Below, piece after piece: positions 9,054 through 17,041 of a stretch of DNA of 64,000 nt. A model generated the notes under the pieces. The model did not search any database. It worked only from the letters and a program-made list of their open reading frames with translations, and had not been told where the DNA came from. Made by a program: the position numbers and the translations under genes. Origin of the DNA: JANSWY01 sp965228955 (lineage in GTDB: Bacteria; Bacteroidota; Bacteroidia; Cytophagales; Cyclobacteriaceae). Every line of letters begins with the position of its first letter. Positions within the stretch are counted from its first letter, which is position 1. The stretch lies in assembly GCA_965228955.1 (NCBI GenBank), contig OZ245848.1, positions 3,782,001-3,846,000 of the forward strand, written 5' to 3'.

Positions 9054-9911
9054 ATGGAACATAAAATTTACTGCATATTTGGATTTCTACTATTCGTGAG
9101 TGCGAATGTCTTTGCTCAGGATTTGGTGGTGACAAACGATGGTGATTCATTAAATGTTGAAATTGTAAAGGTTGATGCAGAAAGTATTCATTTCCTTAAG
9201 TTTGAGCCTAAAAAGCAAAGAATTACACTCAACAAATCTGAAGTTAAAAGCTTTCAGTATATTTTTTTCTCTCAGGAACGAAAAACTAATTACTTTTTTG
9301 ACCCTAATGACACCCGCTTCAAAGTTGGGCTTAGCGGTGGAGTGAGTGTTGTCCTATCAGGAGCAGATAGAGATGCTTCAGACTTTTTCAAACAGTACGT
9401 GCGACAAGTAAATGCAGGATGGCATGGAAAGATTGAAGCGGACTATTATCTTCCAAATAATATAGGATTTGGTTTGGTTTATGATCGGTATATGACAAGT
9501 GGCTTTGAACCAAATGTAATTTTTATTAACCAGGCTCAGGATACGATTGTTGGAGAGTTATCTGATAAAATTCACATCAATTATTTAGGACCACAAGTAA
9601 GTTTCAACATCGATACCAAGAAAGAAGGTTATACTGCCTTTATAGCAGGAGGACCTGGAATAATGTTTTATAAAGACAGATTAAAACGAGTAGATCCTTT
9701 CGTAGCAACTGGGACTGCCATAGGTGTCCATTTATCTGCTGGTCTTGATTTCGTGCTTTCTGATAATATCACGATGGGATTTGAATTATCCGGAACTTTT
9801 GGCGCTCTTAATAGCTATGACCTTAAGTCGGACTCTGGTGTGGAAACTATAAATGAGAAAGAAGATATAAGTAGAATCAATATCTCTGTCGGGATAAGAT
9901 ATTTTAGGTAG
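9054..9911 (+). CDS. Outer-membrane beta-barrel protein, hypothetical
   Basis: A 285-residue protein with a signal peptide (about 1-21, ending FAQ). A small N-terminal region (LVVTNDGDSLNVEIVKVDAESIHF) resembles short domains that precede barrels in Bacteroidota. Residues 80-285 show alternating hydrophobic and polar strands with many Gly/aromatic residues and end in ISVGIRYFR, the aromatic C-terminal strand expected of an outer-membrane barrel. No specific family is recognised. It is followed at once by a terminator hairpin. Confidence 0.6.
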   Translation: MEHKIYCIFGFLLFVSANVFAQDLVVTNDGDSLNVEIVKVDAESIHFLKFEPKKQRITLNKSEVKSFQYIFFSQERKTNYFFDPNDTRFKVGLSGGVSVVLSGADRDASDFFKQYVRQVNAGWHGKIEADYYLPNNIGFGLVYDRYMTSGFEPNVIFINQAQDTIVGELSDKIHINYLGPQVSFNIDTKKEGYTAFIAGGPGIMFYKDRLKRVDPFVATGTAIGVHLSAGLDFVLSDNITMGFELSGTFGALNSYDLKSDSGVETINEKEDISRINISVGIRYFR

Positions 9912-9932
9912 AACCCGAAATAAATTCGGGTT
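9912..9932. terminator. Bidirectional terminator hairpin
   Basis: AACCCGAA (9912-9919) pairs perfectly with TTCGGGTT (9925-9932) around a 5-base loop. It sits between the convergent barrel-protein and methyltransferase genes, starting at the last gene's stop. The T-tract is weak on both strands. Confidence 0.65.
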
Positions 9933-9946
9933 CCAGATTGTATTTA

Positions 9947-10960
9947 TTAAGCTTTGGTGACTTCCAGAATACTTAATGGACAAGGAGTATCAATTACTCT
10001 ATTGAGCTTCAATCCAGCTTCATCCAATAAAGCTGCAAACTCTTCCCTTGTTCTTTCCTTTGCACCTAGTAATAGCAACATTACAATATCCAATGACTTC
10101 TCAAAAACCTGAGAATCATCCTCCGTGATAAGCATATCCATAATCAGCAACTTGCTATCATCACGCATTGAATTCTTTATGTTCTTCAAGATTTTCACTG
10201 TATCGCTATCGTTCCAGTTATGCAAACAATATTTGATAATAAAGCAATCACTTTCGGGTCTAATTGCTTGTTGAAAATCGCCAGTCACAAATTCCAATTG
10301 TTGTTTTGTATCTGATTTCTGAGCCTGAGCAACTGCATGTGGAAGTTCAAATAAAGTCGCCTTCACATCTGGGTGCTTGTCTTTGATCATTTTTAACAAT
10401 CTACCTTCAGCTCCACCAAGATCCGTTATAGTGTTGAACTCAGAAAAATCATATGAGCTCACTAATGGTGCATCAAATGCATAAGAAAAACCAGACATGG
10501 CCTGACTAAACACTTTCCCCGCTTCTGGATTTACTTGTTGGAAATAAACAAAAAGATTGTCCGACCCTAAAAATGCCTCTCCGAATGCCGACCCTCCGGT
10601 TGTTACCGAATGCTCCAGATTATTAAAAACCTTCCACATCCATTGGCTACCCATCATGCGGGCAAAATTTCTTTGGGAACCAGGGACATCACTTCTTAAG
10701 TATTCTGATACTTCCGTGTTTCCTACAATCCCATTATCAAATCTAAAAATTCCCTGAGAAGCCAATACTCTAATTAATCGCCCCAGGGCTTCTCTATCGA
10801 CTTTCAGGTTTTTACTTAAAATTTCAATTGATTCAGCCCCGTTTGCGACTTGATCTGCAATTCCTAATTCAGCAGCTACGCTAAGACTTCTGGTGAAAAC
10901 CATTTGGGCCATGATGCCCTTGATCTGTAAAGGGGGTGCTTTAACGTTTGTTCTATTCAT
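9947..10960 (-). CDS. SAM-dependent O-methyltransferase (COMT/hydroxyneurosporene type)
   Basis: A 337-residue cytoplasmic enzyme. The N-terminal 90 residues form the winged-helix dimerisation domain (ELGIADQVANGAESIEILSKN, then DREALGRLIRVLAS). The SAM-binding loop is DLGGAEGRL (about 168-176) and the catalytic histidine is in KYCLHNWND, the hallmark of the plant-COMT-like methyltransferase_2 family. These enzymes methylate hydroxyls of small aromatics, carotenoids or polyketides. No pathway genes flank it, so the acceptor is unknown. Confidence 0.82.
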   Translation of the reverse strand: MNRTNVKAPPLQIKGIMAQMVFTRSLSVAAELGIADQVANGAESIEILSKNLKVDREALGRLIRVLASQGIFRFDNGIVGNTEVSEYLRSDVPGSQRNFARMMGSQWMWKVFNNLEHSVTTGGSAFGEAFLGSDNLFVYFQQVNPEAGKVFSQAMSGFSYAFDAPLVSSYDFSEFNTITDLGGAEGRLLKMIKDKHPDVKATLFELPHAVAQAQKSDTKQQLEFVTGDFQQAIRPESDCFIIKYCLHNWNDSDTVKILKNIKNSMRDDSKLLIMDMLITEDDSQVFEKSLDIVMLLLLGAKERTREEFAALLDEAGLKLNRVIDTPCPLSILEVTKA

Positions 10961-11300
10961 CGTAATATAGTTTAATTATAATTTGATTGCGTATTCAGAA
11001 ATTAGAGAAACCAATTAAAATCCGACCTTTAATTGTCAACTCATTAATATTTCACCTATTAATATAAACAAAAACCGTTATATCTAATAATTTGTTTTAC
11101 GAATCTTCATTTTCAGGTGATGAAACAATTTACTGCTCTAACGACTTTTTTGTAGTAAATATTTTCTCACAATTCGATGCTTTCACATTATTGTGACTTC
11201 CTATGAATTGTGTATATTTAGTTCAACTAATTACTAATTAAACAATTACGCAACATGTTTACATATCTTTCAGGTATCAGTAGACCTAAATAACACAGCT
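10961..11300. other. 340-bp AT-rich intergenic region between divergent genes
   Basis: The only gene-free stretch above 300 bases. It separates the leftward methyltransferase from the rightward chemoreceptor and must hold both promoters. The one clear structure is a nested palindrome at 11167-11212. I see no ORF, tRNA-like fold or repeat family. Confidence 0.6.
11167..11212. promoter_or_regulatory. Nested palindromes upstream of the chemoreceptor gene
   Basis: An inner perfect palindrome TCACATTATTGTGA (11183-11196) lies within an outer pair CACAATTC (11168-11175) / GAATTGTG (11205-11212). Both share nearly the same centre (11189.5 and 11190). The TCACA/TGTGA half-sites suggest a regulator binding as several dimers; no protein can be named. 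Confidence 0.4.
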
Positions 11301-12902
11301 ATGAACATCAACTCCCAATTGTTTGGTGGCACTACAGCTGTGGTGGTCACTATGCTTATTTTTATTACCTTTTTATTTAGAAGTATTAATACTCAGAATG
11401 AAACTGCTGAGCTTGTAGAACGCTCACAGTTAGCCATTAACGATGGTGCAGTTATCTCTGATATCTTCTCCCAAAACAATGTGGTACTCAGTAGATTCCT
11501 GCTTACTGGAGATGAAGACTATCTCAATGCACTTAAATCAAGCCAGGCTAAGTTTAACATTCAACTGGATTCAACCAAAAAGCTGGTCAGTGATAAAGTT
11601 GACCAAATATCCAGACTGGATAACATAAGCCGTCTTCATGAACAATGGCAGTCTGAAATTGCTCAGCCGGTAATTACCGCAAAGCAGACATTATCTGACA
11701 ATGAATTTGTCCAAAAGCTTCAGGAAATTGAGCTAAATCGGATAGAACGCAATTACGCTGGAAAAATTCAAGCAAGCATTTCTGATTTTAAGAGTGCAGA
11801 GAGAGAATATGTTAAGGTGGAAACTGCATCAGTTAAGGCTACTGTAAATTTCGCTAAAAACCTGGCTATTTATGGGTCGATCGCAGTAATCCTGGTTAGC
11901 TACTCTATCGTGGGTTTTGTGGCTCGTGATATGAGGTCGAAGATGAACCTGGTTAATGAAGCGATTGATAATGTATCTTCAGGAAAACTAAATTTCACTT
12001 TTGAGACCAGTAAAGCAAAAGATGAATTTTCCTACGCATTAAGAAACATTAAAGAGATGATAGTCAAACTCCAGGGCACACTATCTCAGGTTTCAAAAAC
12101 TGCTGCCTTGGTAACAGAAAGAAGTGAAGATCTAAATCAGGTCTCTCAAAGTTTATCAGGAGGAGCAAATAATCAAGCTACCTCTGCTGAGGAGGTTTCT
12201 GCTAGTATGGAACAAATGTCTGCTAATATTGAGATGAATAACCGAAACTCCAAGGAGACAGAAAGCATCGCAGTGAAAGCAGTTGAGAGCATCAATGAAG
12301 GTAATCATGTGGTTTCAGAGACTGTGGAATCCATGAAGACTATTACAAATAAAATTTCAATCATTGGTGAAATAGCGCGTCAGACAAACTTGCTTGCGTT
12401 GAATGCTGCAGTGGAAGCAGCGAGAGCAGGTGATCATGGTAGAGGTTTTGCCGTGGTTGCTGCTGAAATTAGAAAACTTGCTGAGAGAAGTCAGGCTGCA
12501 GCTACAGAAATTGATGAAGTATCAATCAATGGTCTTGACAGAGCACAAATGTCAGGAGACTTATTGAAAAGCGTTGTTCCTGAAATTGAGAGGAATGCGG
12601 AATTAGTCAGAAATATTACTGCCGCTTCTATTGAACAGTCAATTGGTGCAGGGCAAATAAATGAGGCTATTCAAAGTCTGAATATAACAGTACAGAAAAA
12701 CAGCAGAGTTGCCGATGAGGTAGCGAATAGTTCTGCTACATTAAATGAATATTCCAAGGCACTTAAAGATGCTATTGATTTCTTTGAATTTGGAGAGTAT
12801 GATGACACTCCATTAGAAAATGGTATCAGTATTAATCTTCCAAAAGAAATCGAAAATGAAGAAGAGGAAGATGAGTTGGTAGTCTTCTCGGAAAAAGCCT
12901 AA
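11301..12902 (+). CDS. Methyl-accepting chemotaxis protein
   Basis: A 533-residue transmembrane receptor: TM1 about 8-28, an extracytoplasmic helical sensor about 29-183 (four-helix-bundle type), TM2 about 187-208, HAMP about 209-262, then a long signalling coiled coil. The hairpin tip IARQTNLLALNAAVEAARAG is the conserved CheA/CheW contact region. No CheR-docking pentapeptide is visible at the acidic C terminus. No other chemotaxis gene lies in the window. It could feed flagellar or gliding control depending on the host. Its stop shares CTAA with the convergent P450 gene. Confidence 0.92.
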   Translation: MNINSQLFGGTTAVVVTMLIFITFLFRSINTQNETAELVERSQLAINDGAVISDIFSQNNVVLSRFLLTGDEDYLNALKSSQAKFNIQLDSTKKLVSDKVDQISRLDNISRLHEQWQSEIAQPVITAKQTLSDNEFVQKLQEIELNRIERNYAGKIQASISDFKSAEREYVKVETASVKATVNFAKNLAIYGSIAVILVSYSIVGFVARDMRSKMNLVNEAIDNVSSGKLNFTFETSKAKDEFSYALRNIKEMIVKLQGTLSQVSKTAALVTERSEDLNQVSQSLSGGANNQATSAEEVSASMEQMSANIEMNNRNSKETESIAVKAVESINEGNHVVSETVESMKTITNKISIIGEIARQTNLLALNAAVEAARAGDHGRGFAVVAAEIRKLAERSQAAATEIDEVSINGLDRAQMSGDLLKSVVPEIERNAELVRNITAASIEQSIGAGQINEAIQSLNITVQKNSRVADEVANSSATLNEYSKALKDAIDFFEFGEYDDTPLENGISINLPKEIENEEEEDELVVFSEKA

Positions 12903-14212
12903 TTTTTTACCAACCTAACTTTTAGCTCATTGGCCGGTCTCAAGGTCAATGAGCAATCATACTCCGGCATCTTGATATCGTCTGAATCAAATTTAAATGC
13001 CTGGAACAGTTTTATGATGGCAACTTTAATTTCCAATATCGCAAAGTTATTACCTATACATAGTCTCGGACCACCTCCAAACGGGAAATAAGAAAATTTG
13101 TGATTTAATGATTTACCATCCATAAATCTGGAAGGATCGAATTCTTTTGGGTTCTCCCAATAATTTTGGTGTCGATGAATCAGATATGGACTAAAAATAA
13201 TGCTGTCTCCTTTTTTGATATCATATTCTCCAAGCAGATCGAAATCAATAGCTTCTCTGCTAATCACCCATACAGGAGCAATCAGTCTCATGGCTTCTTT
13301 AATGACTGCATCCACGTAAGGGGTATCAGAGATATCCTCCAAGTTAAAATCATGTGGAATATTGGCGATTGATGCTCGAAATGCCTTTTCAACTTCACCA
13401 TTGGTCAAAATCAAAGAAGTGAGCCAAAACAGAGATATCGCTGTTGTTTCATGTCCCGCCAAAAAGAAAGTAAGCATCTCATCTCTAAGTTGCTGATCGG
13501 TCATTTTCTCACCAGTTTCAGCATCTTCAGCTGTCATTAGCTCTGACAACAAATCGTTTCCTGGTCCTTTTTCCCTTTTAGACTGAATTAAATCTCTTAT
13601 CAATTTGTCCATTACGTCCCTCGAGGCTTTGAAGGATTTATTAGTCTCAGTTGGAAACCATAATGGTGCATTAATAGCAGAAGTAATTCTTCGAATCATG
13701 AATTTTAGAGCACCAGGCAGATGCTCTTCAATAGCGCTTCCCTGTTCCTGAAGGTTTATTCCAAGAAGTGCCTCTGATATTATTTTAAGAGTGAGATGAG
13801 TAAATGCCGTACTAAGCTCTATGTGATCCTGATTTTGCAATTTGGATATCATTTCATCCGTATGAGCTATCATGATATCAGCGTATCCAGCAATTTTTTC
13901 TCTGTGAAATGCAGGTTGAGCCAGTCTTCTCTGCTTCCTCCAAAAATCACCATCAGTGTTAAACAATCCATTCCCAAGTAACAATTCTAGCTTTCTGTAA
14001 GCCAGACTCTTTTTGTAATTGCGATTATTTGCTTGAAGAATATGCTCAACATACTTTGCATCATTAACAAATATCAAATGACGATGAGCTACCCGAAATC
14101 TGAAGATATCCCCGAATTGTTCAGAATTTATTTCAAGGAATTCAAGAGGATCCTTGACATAAGTTTTAAGATCCCCAAACAATCCATTTGTGGGCTTTGA
14201 TGGAATGTTCAT
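12899..14212 (-). CDS. Cytochrome P450
   Basis: A 437-residue soluble P450 with all diagnostic motifs: I-helix AGHETT (252-257), K-helix KEAMR (Glu306 and Arg309) and the haem loop FPFGGGPRLCIG with the axial Cys385. The sequence resembles bacterial CYP102/CYP4-like enzymes acting on fatty acids or terpenoids, but family-level substrate is not readable. No ferredoxin or reductase gene is adjacent. It starts directly after the stop of the TolB-like lipoprotein, so the two likely form one transcript. Its stop overlaps that of the chemoreceptor by four bases. Confidence 0.93.
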   Translation of the reverse strand: MNIPSKPTNGLFGDLKTYVKDPLEFLEINSEQFGDIFRFRVAHRHLIFVNDAKYVEHILQANNRNYKKSLAYRKLELLLGNGLFNTDGDFWRKQRRLAQPAFHREKIAGYADIMIAHTDEMISKLQNQDHIELSTAFTHLTLKIISEALLGINLQEQGSAIEEHLPGALKFMIRRITSAINAPLWFPTETNKSFKASRDVMDKLIRDLIQSKREKGPGNDLLSELMTAEDAETGEKMTDQQLRDEMLTFFLAGHETTAISLFWLTSLILTNGEVEKAFRASIANIPHDFNLEDISDTPYVDAVIKEAMRLIAPVWVISREAIDFDLLGEYDIKKGDSIIFSPYLIHRHQNYWENPKEFDPSRFMDGKSLNHKFSYFPFGGGPRLCIGNNFAILEIKVAIIKLFQAFKFDSDDIKMPEYDCSLTLRPANELKVRLVKN

Positions 14213-15313
14213 CTAGTCTTTCCACTCAGTAATAAAGAGATTCGTATCTCTGGTACCACCATTATTCCTATTGCTACTAAAAACCAAATATTTACCATCA
14301 GGTGAAAACATTGGAAATGCATCGAAGGTATTGTCATGCGATATCTGCTCCAATCCTGTTCCATCAATATTGATCATATACAAATTGAACGGAAATCCTC
14401 TTTCAGTCTCATGATTGGATGAAAAAACAACTTTCTCTCCAGATGGATGAAAGAAAGGGCACCAGTTGGATTTACCCAGATTGGTTAATTGTCTTAAGCC
14501 GGAACCATCTGCGTTACAAATATACAATTCCATATCAGTAGGCATCACCAATCCTTCCGACAACAAGTCTTTATATATCTTAATCTCCTCATCAGTCTTT
14601 GGCCTGGAAGATCTGAAAATCAATTTTGATCCATCAGGAGAAAAGAATGCTCCTCCATCATATCCTAATTCATCTGTAATTTGAACTACATCAGATCCAT
14701 CAATATTCATCGTGTACAACTCCAAATCACCCGATCTCATGGAAGTAAATACTATTTTATCTCCATTTGGAGACACAGTCGCTTCGGCATCATAACCTGG
14801 CGTATTTGTGAGTTGCTTCAGTATGTTTCCATTAAGGTCAGTTACAAAAATGTCAAAGTCGCTGTAGATCGGCCATACATATTTACCGTCCTCTCTTCTT
14901 TCCGGAACTGGCGGACAGCTTTCATTGCCAAGATGTGTAGATGCATAAACCACTGAAGTATCACCTGGCATAAAATATGAACATGTAGTTCTACCCATTC
15001 CAGTTGAGATCATTTTCGGTTGATTATTAGCCAAATCATCATTGAATGCATCAGTCACAAAAATCTGATCACATTCCACTCCCCACTTTGCTGCATTGGA
15101 TTGAAATACAAGTTTGGAGTTGTCGAAACTCCAGTAGGCCTCAGCATTATCACCACCAAAAGTCAGTTGCTTCAAATTACTAAAATGACCTTCCCCTTCC
15201 TGAATCAATTCATTTTTTTCAGATGAAATAGCTTCTTCATTTTCAACTTTCTTCTGTTGTTGAGGCGTGCAAGAGAAAATTATTGCGGCTAGTATTACTA
15301 AATATTTTTCCAT
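14213..15313 (-). CDS. TolB-like beta-propeller lipoprotein (PD40 repeats)
   Basis: A 366-residue protein with a lipoprotein signal (IIFSC, Cys15). At least four PD40/WD40-like blades are visible, each with the core F-S-P-D/N-G-x-K-x-x-F-x-S: VSPNGDKIVFTSMRS, FSPDGSKLIFRSS, FHPSGEKVVFSSN and FSPDGKYLVFSSN. Such propellers bind proteins or sugars in the periplasm; this is not TolB itself, as the N-terminal TolB domain and tol neighbours are missing. It precedes the P450 gene with no gap. Confidence 0.8.
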   Translation of the reverse strand: MEKYLVILAAIIFSCTPQQQKKVENEEAISSEKNELIQEGEGHFSNLKQLTFGGDNAEAYWSFDNSKLVFQSNAAKWGVECDQIFVTDAFNDDLANNQPKMISTGMGRTTCSYFMPGDTSVVYASTHLGNESCPPVPERREDGKYVWPIYSDFDIFVTDLNGNILKQLTNTPGYDAEATVSPNGDKIVFTSMRSGDLELYTMNIDGSDVVQITDELGYDGGAFFSPDGSKLIFRSSRPKTDEEIKIYKDLLSEGLVMPTDMELYICNADGSGLRQLTNLGKSNWCPFFHPSGEKVVFSSNHETERGFPFNLYMINIDGTGLEQISHDNTFDAFPMFSPDGKYLVFSSNRNNGGTRDTNLFITEWKD

Positions 15314-15380
15314 GGGATTGATTTGGATTAAATTGGAGTTCCTGCTGTGAAATTACCATAATTTTTGACATTAAATCAAA

Positions 15381-16628
15381 ATGAAAAAAACCAATCTTAT
15401 CCTTACGATTTGCATCGTCTATCTGGCTGCTTGCAAAATGGAAACTGAAAAGCCTGCAAGCACCCTAGAAAACCTAAAGGAATCTGTGTTGTATCTGGCC
15501 TCTGATGAATTGATGGGTAGAGAAATTGGAACTGAAGGAGAAAAGCTTGCAGCTGAATACATTAAGAACGAATATCTTGAAATAGGACTCAACACTGCTG
15601 GAAGCGAAGAATTTTTCCAAAAGTTTGAAGTGACACCTTCAATGAATCCTCATGAGAAACCAAAGATTGGCCAGGGGGGTGACTCTTTATCTATTGAAGG
15701 AATTAATGTGGTTGGAAAAATTGACAATCCTGGAGATGATATGATCATTATAGGAGCTCACTACGATCACTTAGGGATTGGTGGCTTTGGCTCCTTACAT
15801 AGAGGAGACACTGCTATTCATAATGGTGCTGATGACAATGCCAGTGGGGTTGCAGTCATGATTGAAACTGCTCGCTTATTAAAAACTCAAAATTTAAATA
15901 AGGACATTGTCATAATTGCTTTCTCCGGCGAGGAAAAGGGATTATGGGGATCAAATTACTTCGTAAAAAACCCAACAATCGATTTATCTAAAGTTACTGC
16001 TATGATTAACCTGGATATGGTGGGAAGACTAGATGAAACTAAAGCTCTGGCGATTCATGGAACTGGCACCTCCCCTGTTTGGCCTGATTTATTAAATAAT
16101 CAAAACCTTGACTCCATTCCTCTAACAATGAAGGCATCTGGAGTTGGACCTTCGGATCACACCTCTTTTTATCTTCAGGATATTCCGGTGCTGCATTTAT
16201 TCACAGGGCAGCATGATGATTACCATAAACCTGGAGATGATGCAGAAAAGCTAAATTATGAAGGCATGGAAAAGCTAACCGAATTACTTTATCGAATTTG
16301 TGTGTCACTTGATTCGCAAGAAAAGTTGGCATTCACCAAAACTAAAGATGAATCTTCTGATACACCAAGATTTAAAGTTACACTTGGAGTTGTGCCAGAT
16401 TACTTATTTGATGGCGAGGGAATGAGAATAGATGGTGTGAGCCCCGAAAAGCCTGCAGCAAATGCTGGATTAAAAAAAGGAGATGTTGTAATCAAACTGG
16501 GAGAGTTTGACGTTATAGATATGATGACGTACATGAAAGCACTCTCTAAATTTGAATCTGGCATGACCACTGAGGTCACGGTGAAAAGGAATAGCGAAGA
16601 GATGACTTTCGATTTGCAATTTCTTTAA
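15381..16628 (+). CDS. M28-family peptidase with C-terminal PDZ domain, lipoprotein
   Basis: A 415-residue protein with a lipoprotein signal (YLAAC, Cys18). The M28 zinc site is complete: HYDHLG (His127), GADDN (Asp151/152), SGEEKG (Glu184), NLDMVG (Asp212) and DDYHKPGDD (His about 282). Residues 325-415 form a PDZ domain (GMRIDGVSPEKPAANAGLKKGD). This layout is typical of Bacteroidota surface aminopeptidases. It differs from the other M28 protein in the window (3398-4873) by lacking the PA-type insert. A short membrane-protein gene follows after 11 bases. Confidence 0.9.
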   Translation: MKKTNLILTICIVYLAACKMETEKPASTLENLKESVLYLASDELMGREIGTEGEKLAAEYIKNEYLEIGLNTAGSEEFFQKFEVTPSMNPHEKPKIGQGGDSLSIEGINVVGKIDNPGDDMIIIGAHYDHLGIGGFGSLHRGDTAIHNGADDNASGVAVMIETARLLKTQNLNKDIVIIAFSGEEKGLWGSNYFVKNPTIDLSKVTAMINLDMVGRLDETKALAIHGTGTSPVWPDLLNNQNLDSIPLTMKASGVGPSDHTSFYLQDIPVLHLFTGQHDDYHKPGDDAEKLNYEGMEKLTELLYRICVSLDSQEKLAFTKTKDESSDTPRFKVTLGVVPDYLFDGEGMRIDGVSPEKPAANAGLKKGDVVIKLGEFDVIDMMTYMKALSKFESGMTTEVTVKRNSEEMTFDLQFL

Positions 16629-16639
16629 TCTTCAAAAAT

Positions 16640-17041
16640 TTGTCTAAACGACTAGCTCAGCTTTTTCTTTTATTCTTTGTTTCGATAGTCGGGATCATCT
16701 TTGTTATCCGACTGGATGGAAACCCTATTGATCTTTGGGGAGGTTTAACTATTCGGGACTTACTGGGGTATGTCTTCTTTGGAATTCCCCTATTCCTCCT
16801 TCTTCTTACATTATACCAATTCACAATGAAGGGCAAAACCTTCTTGTTCTACATCACCTCTATAGTGGCTTCTATGGTCATTACTATTTTTCTCTGGGCC
16901 TTAAAATTCAGAGGTGTTAATTTGATTAGTCATTTGGAAAATTTCTTTTGGATCTTTGCTATGATTTTGGTGATGCTGATTCTACCGGTTCAGTTAGTCC
17001 GATTTATGGTGATTTTGCTCAACCGAAATAAGAAATCTTAG
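16640..17041 (+). CDS. Small inner-membrane protein, unknown function
   Basis: A 133-residue protein with four predicted membrane helices (about 6-25, 38-57, 66-88 and 100-125) and Arg/Lys-rich ends. No family is recognised. The start is TTG; an upstream start is excluded by the frame, and no ATG falls before the first helix. It lies 11 bases after the M28-PDZ gene and probably shares its transcript. Its stop shares TTAG with the convergent permease gene. Confidence 0.6.
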   Translation: MSKRLAQLFLLFFVSIVGIIFVIRLDGNPIDLWGGLTIRDLLGYVFFGIPLFLLLLTLYQFTMKGKTFLFYITSIVASMVITIFLWALKFRGVNLISHLENFFWIFAMILVMLILPVQLVRFMVILLNRNKKS

